This document shows positions 1 through 8,744 of a DNA stretch of 64,000 bases, piece by piece. Each line of letters starts with the position of its first letter. Position 1 is the first letter of the stretch. Source of the DNA: Shewanella sp. UCD-KL12 (lineage in GTDB: Bacteria; Pseudomonadota; Gammaproteobacteria; Enterobacterales; Shewanellaceae); NCBI RefSeq assembly GCF_001957125.1, contig NZ_MPHJ01000003.1, positions 248,001 through 312,000 of the forward strand. The letters are read 5' to 3'. The position numbers and the translations under genes were made by a program. The notes beneath the pieces were generated by a model. It saw only the letters and a program-made list of their open reading frames with translations. It was not told where the DNA came from and made no database searches.

Positions 1-562
1 CTGGATCCAGTCTTATCAAGTCCATCTGTTTGTTGTTGTTGCTGCAATCGCCTTTGGTTTTCGCTGGATGATGCAACAGGGACATTTTGCTCATAAGTTT
101 GATGATGTATTGCTTCAGCTGCCTATACTGCGCAACACTGTCAATCTCATTGAGCGTATCCGTTTTGCCAGTAGTATGTCTTTGATGCTCAATTCCGATG
201 TGAAGCTCGATCAGGCCTTAGTTTTATCGGCTGGCAGTGTGAAAAACCGTGTGATAGCGCGTAACCTATCGGGTGTTAAAGACAAGGTACGTAAAGGTGA
301 GCCAATCACTAAAGCACTTAAACAAAGTGGATTGTTTCCCGATCTGTTTATGTCACTGTTAGAAGTGGGTGAAGAGAGCGGCAAAATGGCGCCAGTTTTT
401 GAAGAGATATCAGATCGCTCTCGCACAGAGTTCTCTAATTGGACCGATAAAATGACCAGCATGATCGAACCTTTAATGATCCTATTTATGGGTGGCATTG
501 TTGGTTCTGTCGTCGTAGTCATGATGATGAGTATCGTATCTGTTAATGATATCGGCATCTAA
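1..562 (+). CDS. gspF: GspF-like type II secretion inner-membrane platform protein (5' end outside window)
   Basis: The open frame runs in from the left edge and ends at TAA 560-562, so only the C-terminal ~186 residues are visible. They carry one full T2SF repeat: a membrane segment at the start (HLFVVVAAIAFGF), then a cytoplasmic helical domain with the GspF/PilC-type sequence SLLEVGEESGKM, and a final hydrophobic helix (LMILFMGGIVGSVVVVMMM). In this family the protein is the polytopic platform that couples the GspE ATPase to pseudopilus assembly. The next gene starts three bases after the stop, so it belongs to the following pseudopilin operon. Assignment to GspF rather than PilC rests on the downstream gspH-I-J-K-L-M-C-D genes. 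GspE and any major pseudopilin GspG are not visible and may lie upstream. Confidence 0.88.
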   Translation, partial: WIQSYQVHLFVVVAAIAFGFRWMMQQGHFAHKFDDVLLQLPILRNTVNLIERIRFASSMSLMLNSDVKLDQALVLSAGSVKNRVIARNLSGVKDKVRKGEPITKALKQSGLFPDLFMSLLEVGEESGKMAPVFEEISDRSRTEFSNWTDKMTSMIEPLMILFMGGIVGSVVVVMMMSIVSVNDIGI

Positions 563-565
563 TGC

Positions 566-1060
566 ATGGCTAAATCTCACCTTAAACTACCAGCTGACTT
601 TAGTTCAGAACTAAAAGCTAAAAACAAGCAGAGCTTTGCCCAAAACCAAAAGTTAAGTGCTAAGGGGTTTACCCTTATAGAACTCATCGTAGTCATGCTG
701 ATTATGAGCATAGTACTGTCTTTAGTTGGCCCATTAACCTTACGTATGTTAGATCGCGCACAAGCCCAGTCAGAATTGATTAGTTTTAAGAATAGTATAA
801 GCAAAGTCAGTTATATTGCCTTTGCTAGTGCGACAGAGCATTCATTTGAATTAAATAAAGACCAATTGATTGTTTATAAAGCTAATCGCGAACTTCAACA
901 AACCAAGTTCGATTACTTAAGCTTTGCACCGCAAACGATTACGTTTAATAGTCGTGGTTACCCCTATCCTGAGACCATGGTAATAGAGCTACCGAATAAG
1001 AGTGAAGAGGTTAACCTTTTTAAGCTCGTTGAGGGTGTTGATGCACGTATCGAAGAGTAA
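566..1060 (+). CDS. GspH-like minor pseudopilin
   Basis: 164 residues with a class III prepilin peptidase site, AKG/FTLIELIVV, giving Gly(-1), Phe(+1) and the Glu(+5) needed for pilus assembly, followed by a ~20-residue hydrophobic helix. The leader before the cleavage site is 34 residues, far longer than the 6-8 usual for GspG/H, and is basic. The C-terminal part (PQTITFNSRGYPYP) resembles the beta-rich end of GspH proteins. The start ATG follows the gspF stop by three bases, so the two are translationally close. GspH-type identity is inferred from gene order and the C-terminal pattern. It could instead be the only G/H-type pseudopilin of this system, since no separate GspG is seen. Confidence 0.75.
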   Translation: MAKSHLKLPADFSSELKAKNKQSFAQNQKLSAKGFTLIELIVVMLIMSIVLSLVGPLTLRMLDRAQAQSELISFKNSISKVSYIAFASATEHSFELNKDQLIVYKANRELQQTKFDYLSFAPQTITFNSRGYPYPETMVIELPNKSEEVNLFKLVEGVDARIEE

Positions 1061-1577
1061 TAGCGCTTTGTCTAAAGGTGCCTTGTATAACAATACTTTG
1101 CATAAAAGTGCTTCGCGTAAAAAGACGTTGCATAATAGCCGCAGACAAAGCAGCAAGTTAGTTAACCGCTCGAAAGGCTTTACCTTAGTCGAAGTGATGA
1201 TCGCTGGAGTGATATTGATCATGACGGTTACTGCTATGACGATGGTTTATCGCACGGCAGCGTTATCGAGTGGTAAAGCATCAGATAATGTTGAGTTCAG
1301 TGCCAGTGTCGGTATGATTTTCAATACTATTCAGGGCCATGTACGTGGAGGTAATGCGACTGAAGCTATGAGTGGTGATGGGCATTTAGCTGGCGTTGAT
1401 TATCGCTGGAGTACTGAGCTGATTACTAAGAAAGGCGCAGCAGAAAAGTTTGATATCGATGAAGGTGACTGGGTTGAACAACCTGTTCGATTTTACCTGT
1501 GGAATGTCGAATTAATTGTTTCTCAAGGCAGTAAAGAGCGAGTATATAACTACAAAGAGCTGAGCTGGGAAAGGTAA
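1041..1577 (+). CDS. gspI: GspI-like minor pseudopilin with a long leader
   Basis: 178 residues from the ATG at 1041. That start is chosen because GAGGG lies just upstream; an in-frame GTG at 1002 would add 13 residues. The frame overlaps the previous gene by 20 bases. The prepilin site SKG/FTLVEVMIAGVIL includes Glu(+5) and a hydrophobic helix. The leader is about 46 residues, strongly basic and rich in Ser, His, Asn and Lys, which is unusual for GspI (normally under 10). The C-terminal ~100 residues form the soluble domain, including VRFYLWNVELIV. In type II systems GspI nucleates the pseudopilus tip with GspJ and GspK, and both follow. A heptad repeat array starts six bases after its stop. 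Confidence 0.72.
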   Translation: MHVSKSNSALSKGALYNNTLHKSASRKKTLHNSRRQSSKLVNRSKGFTLVEVMIAGVILIMTVTAMTMVYRTAALSSGKASDNVEFSASVGMIFNTIQGHVRGGNATEAMSGDGHLAGVDYRWSTELITKKGAAEKFDIDEGDWVEQPVRFYLWNVELIVSQGSKERVYNYKELSWER

Positions 1578-1582
1578 GCTTT

Positions 1583-1620
1583 AGCTACGAGCTACGAGCT
1601 ACGAGCTACGAGCTACGAGC
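1583..1620. repeat. Heptanucleotide tandem array (AGCTACG)n
   Basis: Five perfect direct copies of AGCTACG plus a partial sixth lie six bases after the gspI stop. The unit is a rotation of GAGCTAC, the reverse complement of the GTAGCTC unit repeated twelve times at 44444-44527, so the same repeat occurs in opposite orientation 43 kb away. It lies between two genes of the operon and would therefore be transcribed. No function is known to me. Confidence 0.95.
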
Positions 1621-1651
1621 CAGCCTAATATCCAGAAGTTAAGAGCCAAGG

Positions 1652-1680
1652 GCTGGATGCTGAAACAAGTTCAGCATGAC
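1652..1680 (+). repeat. Interspersed 29-bp hairpin repeat, copy 1
   Basis: The segment contains the inverted repeat TGCTGAA / TTCAGCA around a five-base loop. A copy in opposite orientation with one mismatch is at 8745-8773, so the pair brackets gspJ-K-L-M-C-D. It resembles a dispersed palindromic intergenic repeat rather than a terminator, because no T-run follows. Confidence 0.85.
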
Positions 1681-1688
1681 AGTGGCAA

Positions 1689-1730
1689 ACTTAAAACTTA
1701 AAACTTAAAACTTAAAACTTAAAACTTAAA
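1689..1730. repeat. Heptanucleotide tandem array (ACTTAAA)6
   Basis: Six perfect head-to-tail copies of ACTTAAA (42 bases) end eleven bases before the GTG start of gspJ. The sequence differs from the AGCTACG array 70 bases upstream, but the period is the same seven bases. Its position directly before the gspJ ribosome-binding region could affect translation initiation; this is inference. Confidence 0.95.
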
Positions 1731-1741
1731 ACCGAGATCGA

Positions 1742-2437
1742 GTGAAAAAACAAAGCCAACTAATCAACAGACTCTCAAAGGGCTTTACCTTAGTTGAGTT
1801 ACTTATCTCCATGACCATACTATCTATGATCATGTTGCTGGGCAGTTGGAGCTTTTCACTGTTTACTACAAACTGGGAAGGGCGCTTAGGTCATTTTTCT
1901 AAGAATGTCTCACAGACCAAAGACTATATCTTGATGAATGATATTGTTAGCTCGATTATTCCCTACGTTTATCGGGTTTCTAACAATCCTAGGTACTATT
2001 TCAAATCGACCCCCACCGAGATGTATGCGGTGACTCAAAGTTCTATTTTTCACCCAAAATCTGCGGTCGCCTTTAAATTTACTGTTGAAGACTTCGAGGA
2101 TGGCTCTAAATACCTCTTGTATCAAGAGGCTGAGTTAGGTGTGATAACCCAAGGGCAAGAGATCAACTACAGCCACGAGAAAATTTTAATTGCCAAGGCT
2201 GATGATATCCAATTTAAGGTATTTGGTTGGAAAGATATCCAACAAAAAATGGCCAGCGAAGATCCTATGACTAACAGTGGTGCTAGACCTTTATGGCGTG
2301 ACAGTTATGATGCAGAAAAGAGTAATTATATGCCATTGTCAATTGCCATCTATTGGGATAAGGCTGAAATACTCATTCCTATGGTTAATGATCAAGGTAG
2401 CTCCTTGAGCCGTATTACCCAGCTTGAGAATCAATAA
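1742..2437 (+). CDS. gspJ: GspJ-like minor pseudopilin
   Basis: 231 residues from a GTG start, the only plausible start before the short leader. The prepilin cleavage motif is SKG/FTLVELLISMTILSMI with Glu(+5), and the 14-residue leader is of ordinary length, unlike those of its neighbours. The large C-terminal domain (about 190 residues, ending in an IAIYWDKAEILIPM-type strand) fits GspJ, which forms the pseudopilus tip complex with GspI and GspK. The stop TAA shares its last base with the ATG of the next gene, indicating translational coupling. The 164-base gap upstream, unusual within an operon, is filled with repeats. Confidence 0.78.
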   Translation: MKKQSQLINRLSKGFTLVELLISMTILSMIMLLGSWSFSLFTTNWEGRLGHFSKNVSQTKDYILMNDIVSSIIPYVYRVSNNPRYYFKSTPTEMYAVTQSSIFHPKSAVAFKFTVEDFEDGSKYLLYQEAELGVITQGQEINYSHEKILIAKADDIQFKVFGWKDIQQKMASEDPMTNSGARPLWRDSYDAEKSNYMPLSIAIYWDKAEILIPMVNDQGSSLSRITQLENQ

Positions 2438-3699
2438 TGTCCATTTATTCGAGTAACTCAAGCTATGCAGCGAATAGCCAAGCTATAAATAGACAAAAGA
2501 GGTCTCATCGCTCAAAGGTTGGTCTTTCTCATTGTAATGGTACTTGGCATGCTAAGCAGAAAGGAATCGCTCTGTTTCAAGTTTTGCTGATCACCGCAGT
2601 GATTAGTATCATGGCGATGCAGTTTACTCAGACCGCTCGCAATCAAATTTCTATAGCATCAACCATAGTCGATCGCGTTCAGGCACAATCTGAGTTAAGA
2701 AGCGCAGAGGCTGAACTGCTATTTTCACTGATAACCGAAAAGCGTCAGCGAGATATTCATTCTAATAATAGCTATGCCCAAAACTGGAACTTCTATGGTA
2801 AGCCGTTTGGTTTAACACAAGCCAGTCAGTCAGATCTCGCTAGTAATCAATCTGCCTTCTCTACGAGCCAACCACAAGAGACCTACCGCTTTAACGATGA
2901 CGGTACGCGGTTGAAAAATTTCAGTCTAGAAGGTCGTGATAATGTGCAGATCACCATGCAAGATCAAACCGGACTTATTAGTTTATACAGGGGCAATGGG
3001 GCGACTAAATTCGAAGAGCTACTCAACTCTTTTTCGACGAATCCTAGAATAGACACTTATGAAAACTCTTATGGAAACTATTTTGAAAACTCTTATGGAA
3101 ATAATTATGAAAGCAGTAACCAAAGTGGTTTTCTAAATCGTAACGCTCATTCGCAACAGAACGCTTATCAGCAAGAGTACTCTGCAGCGTTACTCGAACA
3201 GCTCCAACCCTCTATCATGGCCAACAGCATGGTTGACTGGCAAGACGGTGATGATGCTGAGCGTATCAATGGCGCCGAAGCCCGCTTTTACGATACCCCA
3301 GGTATGCCGACAAATTTGCCCTTGCAAACCTACCAAGAGCTGAGGCATGTTAGGGGGTTTAATAGGCAGATGCTTGAACTTTTATGGCCCTATATCACCA
3401 TCAGGCCTCAAGGTTATATCAATCCTATGATAGCACCACCTAGGGTCATGGGCTTGTATATGCCTCAAGACAGGGTGGATGAAATTGTTAGGCTTAGAGA
3501 GACAGGACAGTTAGACCAACAGCAGTTTGAAAACCTCAGTGGACTAGAGGTGGATGAAACCATCAACTTTGTAAATAGTGGCTTACTACGAATCGAGATA
3601 CAGGTAAGTGTTAATCAAGTTTTGTTGACCAAGCAATTGGATATCATGATGCAACCCTATGATAAACACCCCTATATCGTTTACGAAATTAAGATATAA
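2437..3699 (+). CDS. gspK: GspK-like large minor pseudopilin
   Basis: 420 residues. A basic 43-residue leader precedes KG/IALFQVLLITAVISIM. The lack of Glu at +5 is normal for GspK, which sits at the very tip of the pseudopilus. GspK-type landmarks follow: the QAQSELRSAEAELLF helix, the MVDWQDGDD motif of the SAM-like region, and the GMPTNLPLQTYQELRHVRGF segment. Between residues ~205 and 235 there is an Asn/Tyr/Ser-rich insertion in which ENSYGN occurs twice, encoded by near-identical DNA around 3059-3112, so it probably arose by a recent small duplication. Start and stop are linked directly to gspJ upstream; gspL follows after 44 bases. Confidence 0.85.
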   Translation: MSIYSSNSSYAANSQAINRQKRSHRSKVGLSHCNGTWHAKQKGIALFQVLLITAVISIMAMQFTQTARNQISIASTIVDRVQAQSELRSAEAELLFSLITEKRQRDIHSNNSYAQNWNFYGKPFGLTQASQSDLASNQSAFSTSQPQETYRFNDDGTRLKNFSLEGRDNVQITMQDQTGLISLYRGNGATKFEELLNSFSTNPRIDTYENSYGNYFENSYGNNYESSNQSGFLNRNAHSQQNAYQQEYSAALLEQLQPSIMANSMVDWQDGDDAERINGAEARFYDTPGMPTNLPLQTYQELRHVRGFNRQMLELLWPYITIRPQGYINPMIAPPRVMGLYMPQDRVDEIVRLRETGQLDQQQFENLSGLEVDETINFVNSGLLRIEIQVSVNQVLLTKQLDIMMQPYDKHPYIVYEIKI

Positions 3700-3743
3700 T
3701 GCTTGGCTACTCATAGCTAAGCAGTGCGAAAAAAGAGTATCAA

Positions 3744-4988
3744 TTGAACTATACAAGAATTAATCAGCTTATAGGTAAAGCGCTACTTTACTACTCGGAT
3801 GGCTTATATCGCCTGTCCGATACTGGCTTTGATAAAATTGAGCAAGGTGAGTCAAGTCATTTAAACAAGCTGTCTCATATAAACAAGCTATCTAGGGTAT
3901 TAGTGGTTGCTAGGCATCACTATATCGAGCGTACTATCAGCTTACCGATCACCATTAAGCAAGATGTCAAAGCTGCTATCGAATTTGAGATTGAGGGCCT
4001 ACAGCAGGAGTTTCAACTCTTCTATAAGGTGGTGCATCAGTCAGAGGGCAAAACTCGCGTCGCTATTTGGCAAGTGCCTAAGGCTATTATCCCTAAAGGG
4101 ATCGCTCTGGTTATTCCTGAGTCATATCTGCTTGCCGGTTTATTAGCGCCTAATCAGATTTTGCGTTATCTGAGTACTGATGGCCGTCCAGTACTGTTAA
4201 CCAATACCTTGACTCACCTGTTCTCTAGCGCGAGTGCGAACCAGACTTTGCCAATTTTTACTCAGGCTGCTGGCGTGAGTATCTCTGAACCTCTTGAGTT
4301 CTCCTCTGATGATTTAGCAAAGCAGTTAATACAAGGTGTGTTTAGCCGAGGTCAAGCGCTATTTACAGGCTTTTGGTGTCGCTCTGAGCGGGTTAAACGT
4401 GACTGGCAAGCACTACTAAAGCCATTGCTACTGCCTGCAATCGTTTGTGCTTCAGTATACTTAGCCCTGAGTACAGCCTATGTGTCGTTTCAATATAATC
4501 GTGCTGAGTCGAAAATCGATGAGCAAGCGGATTCTATAAATGCCGTGTTACGTCTGCAGAGCCAAATTGCCCAACGTACTCAAGAGCTAGCTCAATTTGA
4601 AAATATTAATGAAGTGCAGCCCCCCTTGTGGCGAGTGTGGCAAATTTTTGCGCCATTTTATGCGCAAGAGGTAACAGTTAAATTTATCCGCTATAACAAC
4701 GAGCAGGTTTACTTCAGTGCTGAGGCTGAGTCTGCCTCAAATATATTAGAGTCCATGTTAGATAACCCTATGGTACTTGACCCAGAATTCACGACGGCAG
4801 TAAAAAAGCAGCGTAATGATAAAGAGAGCTTTATTATCCGTTTCTCACTTGCACCCTATGATGCTAGTCAAGATGAGCATACATCTGAAACTATCGCGAC
4901 ACAGAATACAGCAAACAGTGTGACAGATAATATGAAACAAGCTGCGCAAGAAAGCAGCGGCTCAGGTGCTAAGGAGCAAGTGTTATGA
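3744..4988 (+). CDS. gspL: GspL-like type II secretion protein
   Basis: 414 residues beginning at TTG (MNYTRINQ), with AAAAGAG a few bases upstream as a possible ribosome-binding site; no ATG lies near. The first ~220 residues form the soluble cytoplasmic actin-like region typical of GspL, which binds the GspE ATPase. A single transmembrane helix follows (LLPAIVCASVYLALSTAYVSF, about residues 230-250). The periplasmic part starts with a coiled-coil stretch and includes the ferredoxin-like segment around VTVKFIRYNNEQVYFSAEAE. The C-terminal tail is Ser/Thr/Gln-rich and probably disordered. The gene overlaps gspM by four bases (ATGA). Confidence 0.8.
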   Translation: MNYTRINQLIGKALLYYSDGLYRLSDTGFDKIEQGESSHLNKLSHINKLSRVLVVARHHYIERTISLPITIKQDVKAAIEFEIEGLQQEFQLFYKVVHQSEGKTRVAIWQVPKAIIPKGIALVIPESYLLAGLLAPNQILRYLSTDGRPVLLTNTLTHLFSSASANQTLPIFTQAAGVSISEPLEFSSDDLAKQLIQGVFSRGQALFTGFWCRSERVKRDWQALLKPLLLPAIVCASVYLALSTAYVSFQYNRAESKIDEQADSINAVLRLQSQIAQRTQELAQFENINEVQPPLWRVWQIFAPFYAQEVTVKFIRYNNEQVYFSAEAESASNILESMLDNPMVLDPEFTTAVKKQRNDKESFIIRFSLAPYDASQDEHTSETIATQNTANSVTDNMKQAAQESSGSGAKEQVL

Positions 4989-5536
4989 ACAATAAACCCT
5001 TGCTACTGAGCCTACTGGCCGTGTTATTTGTACTGAGATTTGTCGTTGTCCCCATATTTGATTGGCAAAACGCGACTATAGAGGAGACCAACAGTTTACA
5101 AAATAAGCTCGATAAGTCTGCCGCCTATATTGATGACCTGCCTAAGCTGCGGGCTTTTGGTGATGAGTTAACCGCTGCGTTAGCCGCACGTCATCAAGCC
5201 AGTGAAACTTACAATGATATCGGCCGCTATCAAATTGCTAAACAACGTCAATTTGAGCAGATGTTTACCGCAAATAATATTGAAATTAGAAGCAGTAACT
5301 GGCTCGATCCTATCGCGACTGCAAAAGGGGTGACATTGCAGTTAAGGTTACAGTTTTCTGGGCAGGTGAACCAGTTTATTCAACTGCACACTCAAATTGC
5401 GGCTTTAGGTGATAGTGTTCATGTGACAAACCTAAGTCTCACCATGAGCGGGCAGACACCTGAGTCTTTAGGGACATTTAGCGGCAATGCCATCATTCGA
5501 TTCATGCCATTGGAGAGCCCTGATGCCGTCAACTAA
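4985..5536 (+). CDS. gspM: GspM-like type II secretion protein
   Basis: 183 residues. One N-terminal transmembrane helix (LLLSLLAVLFVLRFVVVPI, residues ~5-23) is followed by a charged helix and a small C-terminal ferredoxin-like domain (TLQLRLQFSGQVNQFIQLHTQIA). This layout matches GspM, the bitopic partner that dimerises with GspL in the inner-membrane platform. The ATG overlaps the gspL stop (ATGA), as is typical for L-M pairs. Sequence conservation in this family is low, so the call depends mostly on architecture and position. Confidence 0.75.
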   Translation: MNNKPLLLSLLAVLFVLRFVVVPIFDWQNATIEETNSLQNKLDKSAAYIDDLPKLRAFGDELTAALAARHQASETYNDIGRYQIAKQRQFEQMFTANNIEIRSSNWLDPIATAKGVTLQLRLQFSGQVNQFIQLHTQIAALGDSVHVTNLSLTMSGQTPESLGTFSGNAIIRFMPLESPDAVN

Positions 5537-6092
5537 TGTTTATAATCTACCAGGCTCCTTAGCGAACTTTACTGACAAGCAAGTGGCTTGGTTGTCAATG
5601 GGGCTGCTTTTTTTACTTATTTTAATGTGGGACGGTGCAAGTCGCTTATATGTTGGCAGTGATGACGTGTCGAGTCAAAATGAGACTCAAGCTATTCTTA
5701 ATGCCGACAATACACTACTGGATCAGCAGGTGCTAGCTAAGGTCAATCAACTCTATGCCAACTATGATCTACCTGAGCCTGAACAAGAAATTGATAACAC
5801 CAATGTAGTTAATAAGCCAAAGCCTGGCATGTCAGAGGCTGAACAGTTAGCCCAGCAGGGCCGTTTAGATAAACTATTTATCGATGACAATGAATATCGC
5901 TTATCAGGTATCTTCTGGGATAAGCAGTATTTTGCCGTACTAATTAAAACTGATGTTAAAACCAGTGAATCTGAAGAGCTCCGTGTCGCTCAACAGCAGA
6001 TGATGGGCAGTTATACTATCCAAACAATCAGCCAAGCGAGAATAGAATTTGTTAATGGCGAGCGGACTATCATACTCAGCATGTTCGACTAA
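5523..6092 (+). CDS. GspC/PilP-like inner-membrane clamp protein
   Basis: 189 residues from the ATG at 5523, chosen because GGAGAG lies just before it; it overlaps gspM by 14 bases. There is one N-terminal transmembrane helix (WLSMGLLFLLILMWDGA), then a linker rich in Glu, Asn and Pro. A ~65-residue C-terminal domain has the pattern of a GspC/PilP homology region (YRLSGIFWDKQYFAVLI, then YTIQTISQARIEFVNG, then LSMF). In known systems this domain contacts the N0 domain of the secretin encoded next door. It lacks a PDZ or coiled-coil region after the homology domain and is shorter than typical GspC (about 270-300). It sits at the end of the operon before gspD, not at the head as in canonical loci. 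Confidence 0.65.
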   Translation: MPSTNVYNLPGSLANFTDKQVAWLSMGLLFLLILMWDGASRLYVGSDDVSSQNETQAILNADNTLLDQQVLAKVNQLYANYDLPEPEQEIDNTNVVNKPKPGMSEAEQLAQQGRLDKLFIDDNEYRLSGIFWDKQYFAVLIKTDVKTSESEELRVAQQQMMGSYTIQTISQARIEFVNGERTIILSMFD

Positions 6093-6151
6093 CTCGATGA
6101 TTAATTACGCTAGGTGTCAACTCTGAAGAGAGTCGCCAGTTAAATCAGTAG

Positions 6152-8446
6152 ATGAAAAGAATTAAAATGATGAAAGTAGATAACATGATAAACAGCAGTA
6201 ACATAAATACAGGTTCAGCACTTGTTTCAGGACCTGCTCCTGCATCTGAGCCCGCATTAGCTAGCAAGATTTTTACCCGCTCTGGCATAGCGTTAGCGCT
6301 GACGCTCTCTTTGAGTAACTGTGCTATGACATCCGATTCAGTCACTGGGCTCGAAGCGACATCAAGCATCCCAGCAGCGGGTGAGCAGTATAAGGTGACT
6401 CCCTCCTACCTTGAATCTGATGGAGCTAGTAGTGCTACAAAAGATACTAGCTCTGGAGAAACCGCTAAGGGTGGCCAATCTAATAACCAAGAGTCGGCTG
6501 ACGGCGCTGCCAGCTCAGTCGCTGAGTTGTTGGAGGAGGATAAAAAGAAAGGCACAGATATTCAAAAACTCAGTGCCTTGCCAAGAGATGAGGTCAATGT
6601 CAGTAACAATCAAGCTGGCCAGCAGTTCAGTGATGTAAAATCACTGTCGGTAGCCGTTGATGATATGAGCATGAAGTCATTTCTCAATTACGTTTTTGGT
6701 GAGCAGTTAGCTATTGATTATGTCATAGGTAAAGATGTGCCTAATGACAAGATGACGCTGAATGTCAGTAATAAGATCAGCCCCCGTCGATTATTTGAGA
6801 TGACCCAGCAGGTACTTATGCAGCAGGGGGTGGGCATACGTTTTGCCGATGGTATCTACTATATCTACCAAGTGCCTAAAGGGCAGAAATCTGCCATGGT
6901 GATGGGCTTTGGCCGTGATGTAGCCTCAGTGCCTCAAAGTGCTGGCACCATCTTACAGGTAACACCACTTAAATATGGCGTGCGCGGTAATGTGCAGCGT
7001 ACTTTAGGTAGCTTAATAGAAGCTCAGATCAGTGTTGACTTTGATCAGGGGGTGCTATTTATTCAAGGTGAGCGGGAGCAGATTGTACGTGGCCTCGAAC
7101 TGATCCAGTTGCTCGATGTCCCCGCTAATCGAGGCAAGTATATCTCGCTTATCTCCCCTACTTACCTATCGGTTAAAGAGTTTGTTACCTCCATTACGCA
7201 TCTTCTGAAAACCGAAGGGATTGATGTTGCTGAGCAGGGAAGAACCAGTGGTAGTGTGCTATTTGTGCCCTTGCCACAGCTAGGTGCGGTGACGGTATTT
7301 TCGGCAGAGCGTGACCTATTAAATAGGGTCGAATATTGGGTGCAGAAAATAGATAAACCTTCCATGGGCACCGAGCGTCAGTATCATATCTATACCCCAA
7401 GGTTTGCCAGAGCCTCTGATCTTGGTGAGAGTATCGCGCCGTTGATCAGTGGAGTCAGTTCTACGGGCAAGAAAAAGGAGAATCGATTAGATACCAGTAA
7501 AGATGGCCAAGACTCAGGTGTAATTGCGAATAACCCCAGTAAGCCTGCAAGCAGTGTCAGTAGTAATGAAAATATGACCCTTGTGGTCGATGAGCGATCG
7601 AACAGCTTGATATTCCACTCATCGGGCCGTGAATATCAGGCAATACTGCCCCTGGTGCGCCGTATGGACATACTGCCTAAGCAGGTCTTGTTGAATGTCA
7701 CCATTGCCGAAGTTAAACTCACCGGTGAGTTTAAGCGAGGCTTTGAGTTTGCGCTCAGCAGCGGCAATTTCAGTGCATCAACCAAAGGAGCCATGGGGCT
7801 TAAAGATATCGGCGGTATCAGTCTCGGCTGGAAGAGTGGTGGCAATGAAGTGATTGCTAACTTTATCGATGAGAACTCCCAAGTCAATATTCTCTCAAAG
7901 CCCTCACTACTCGTGCGAGATGGTACTGAGGCTAGCATCAATGTGGGTGATAAAATCCCCGTTAGCAGCGGTAGCTCATCAAGTGGCAGTGGAGAAGTGG
8001 TTACCGAAAACATCAGTTACCGAGAGACCGGTATTAAGCTAACCGTTATGCCGACGGTCAATGCACAAGGGGTAGTCATTATGGAGATCAATCAAGATAT
8101 CTCCAATCAGCTAGCTGGCCAGGTCGGTAAGGGCGATAACCCGATATTCTTCGAACGCTCCATCAAAACCGAAGTTGTCGCAGATTCTGGGCAAACTATC
8201 TTACTCGGTGGCTTGATCAGTGAAGATAGCTCAAACTCTAATACTGGTGTGCCTTGGCTTAAATCAATTCCGCTAATCGGTGCCCTGTTTGAATCTGAGG
8301 GCAAGAGTAATACTAAAACCGAGCTAGTGATCATGGTAACGCCAAAAATTGTTGAGCGTTCAAGTCAATGGAACAGCATACTTAATGACTTCCAGCGAGC
8401 ACTGAACAATATCGATCTACAGCAACCGGTCGACGAGCAGCTATAA
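6152..8446 (+). CDS. gspD: GspD-family outer-membrane secretin
   Basis: 764 residues. An N-terminal export signal has an unusually long n-region and ends in SLSNC (Cys57), a degenerate lipobox that could make this a lipidated secretin. A ~75-residue low-complexity linker follows, then N0-type and N1-N3-type ring domains. Next come an inserted Ser/Asn-rich loop (about 440-475) and the C-terminal beta-barrel domain with the secretin signatures SQVNILSKPSLLV, SYRETGIKLTVMP and GVPWLKSIPLIGALF. These proteins form the outer-membrane channel of type II systems. It is the last gene of the operon and a rho-independent terminator lies 82 bases downstream. No GspN or pilotin gene is seen. Confidence 0.92.
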   Translation: MKRIKMMKVDNMINSSNINTGSALVSGPAPASEPALASKIFTRSGIALALTLSLSNCAMTSDSVTGLEATSSIPAAGEQYKVTPSYLESDGASSATKDTSSGETAKGGQSNNQESADGAASSVAELLEEDKKKGTDIQKLSALPRDEVNVSNNQAGQQFSDVKSLSVAVDDMSMKSFLNYVFGEQLAIDYVIGKDVPNDKMTLNVSNKISPRRLFEMTQQVLMQQGVGIRFADGIYYIYQVPKGQKSAMVMGFGRDVASVPQSAGTILQVTPLKYGVRGNVQRTLGSLIEAQISVDFDQGVLFIQGEREQIVRGLELIQLLDVPANRGKYISLISPTYLSVKEFVTSITHLLKTEGIDVAEQGRTSGSVLFVPLPQLGAVTVFSAERDLLNRVEYWVQKIDKPSMGTERQYHIYTPRFARASDLGESIAPLISGVSSTGKKKENRLDTSKDGQDSGVIANNPSKPASSVSSNENMTLVVDERSNSLIFHSSGREYQAILPLVRRMDILPKQVLLNVTIAEVKLTGEFKRGFEFALSSGNFSASTKGAMGLKDIGGISLGWKSGGNEVIANFIDENSQVNILSKPSLLVRDGTEASINVGDKIPVSSGSSSSGSGEVVTENISYRETGIKLTVMPTVNAQGVVIMEINQDISNQLAGQVGKGDNPIFFERSIKTEVVADSGQTILLGGLISEDSSNSNTGVPWLKSIPLIGALFESEGKSNTKTELVIMVTPKIVERSSQWNSILNDFQRALNNIDLQQPVDEQL

Positions 8447-8528
8447 GCGGTCAGGTTTGAGTTGTAAACTAATAGCTATCAGCGGTAAGTTATAAACCGT
8501 AGGTCAAGAGTAAAAACAGATGAAAATT

Positions 8529-8553
8529 AGCCAACCATTAGGTTGGCTTTTTT
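8529..8553 (+). terminator. Rho-independent terminator of the secretion operon
   Basis: A perfect 8-bp stem (AGCCAACC / GGTTGGCT) with an ATTA loop is followed by a run of Ts. It lies 82 bases after the gspD stop and cleanly ends the gsp-like operon. Confidence 0.92.
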
Positions 8554-8744
8554 GTGCTTAGAATATTCTGAAGCAGGGTTGCTCGTAACCTATGTTAGCT
8601 GCTAGTTTATAACAACTAACAAGCATACAGCTTTAGATTCCGTACAAGTTCGTGCCTCACTTTACGGAATGACAAACCCATCAAGTTCTACCTACACTGA
8701 CATACTGAACTAAATAAAAGCGTCATACTGAACTAACCAAAAGT

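Noticed and set aside
7636..8013. 125-codon antisense frame inside the secretin gene
   Set aside because: It lies wholly within the conserved barrel domain of gspD on the other strand, so it is a shadow of that gene.
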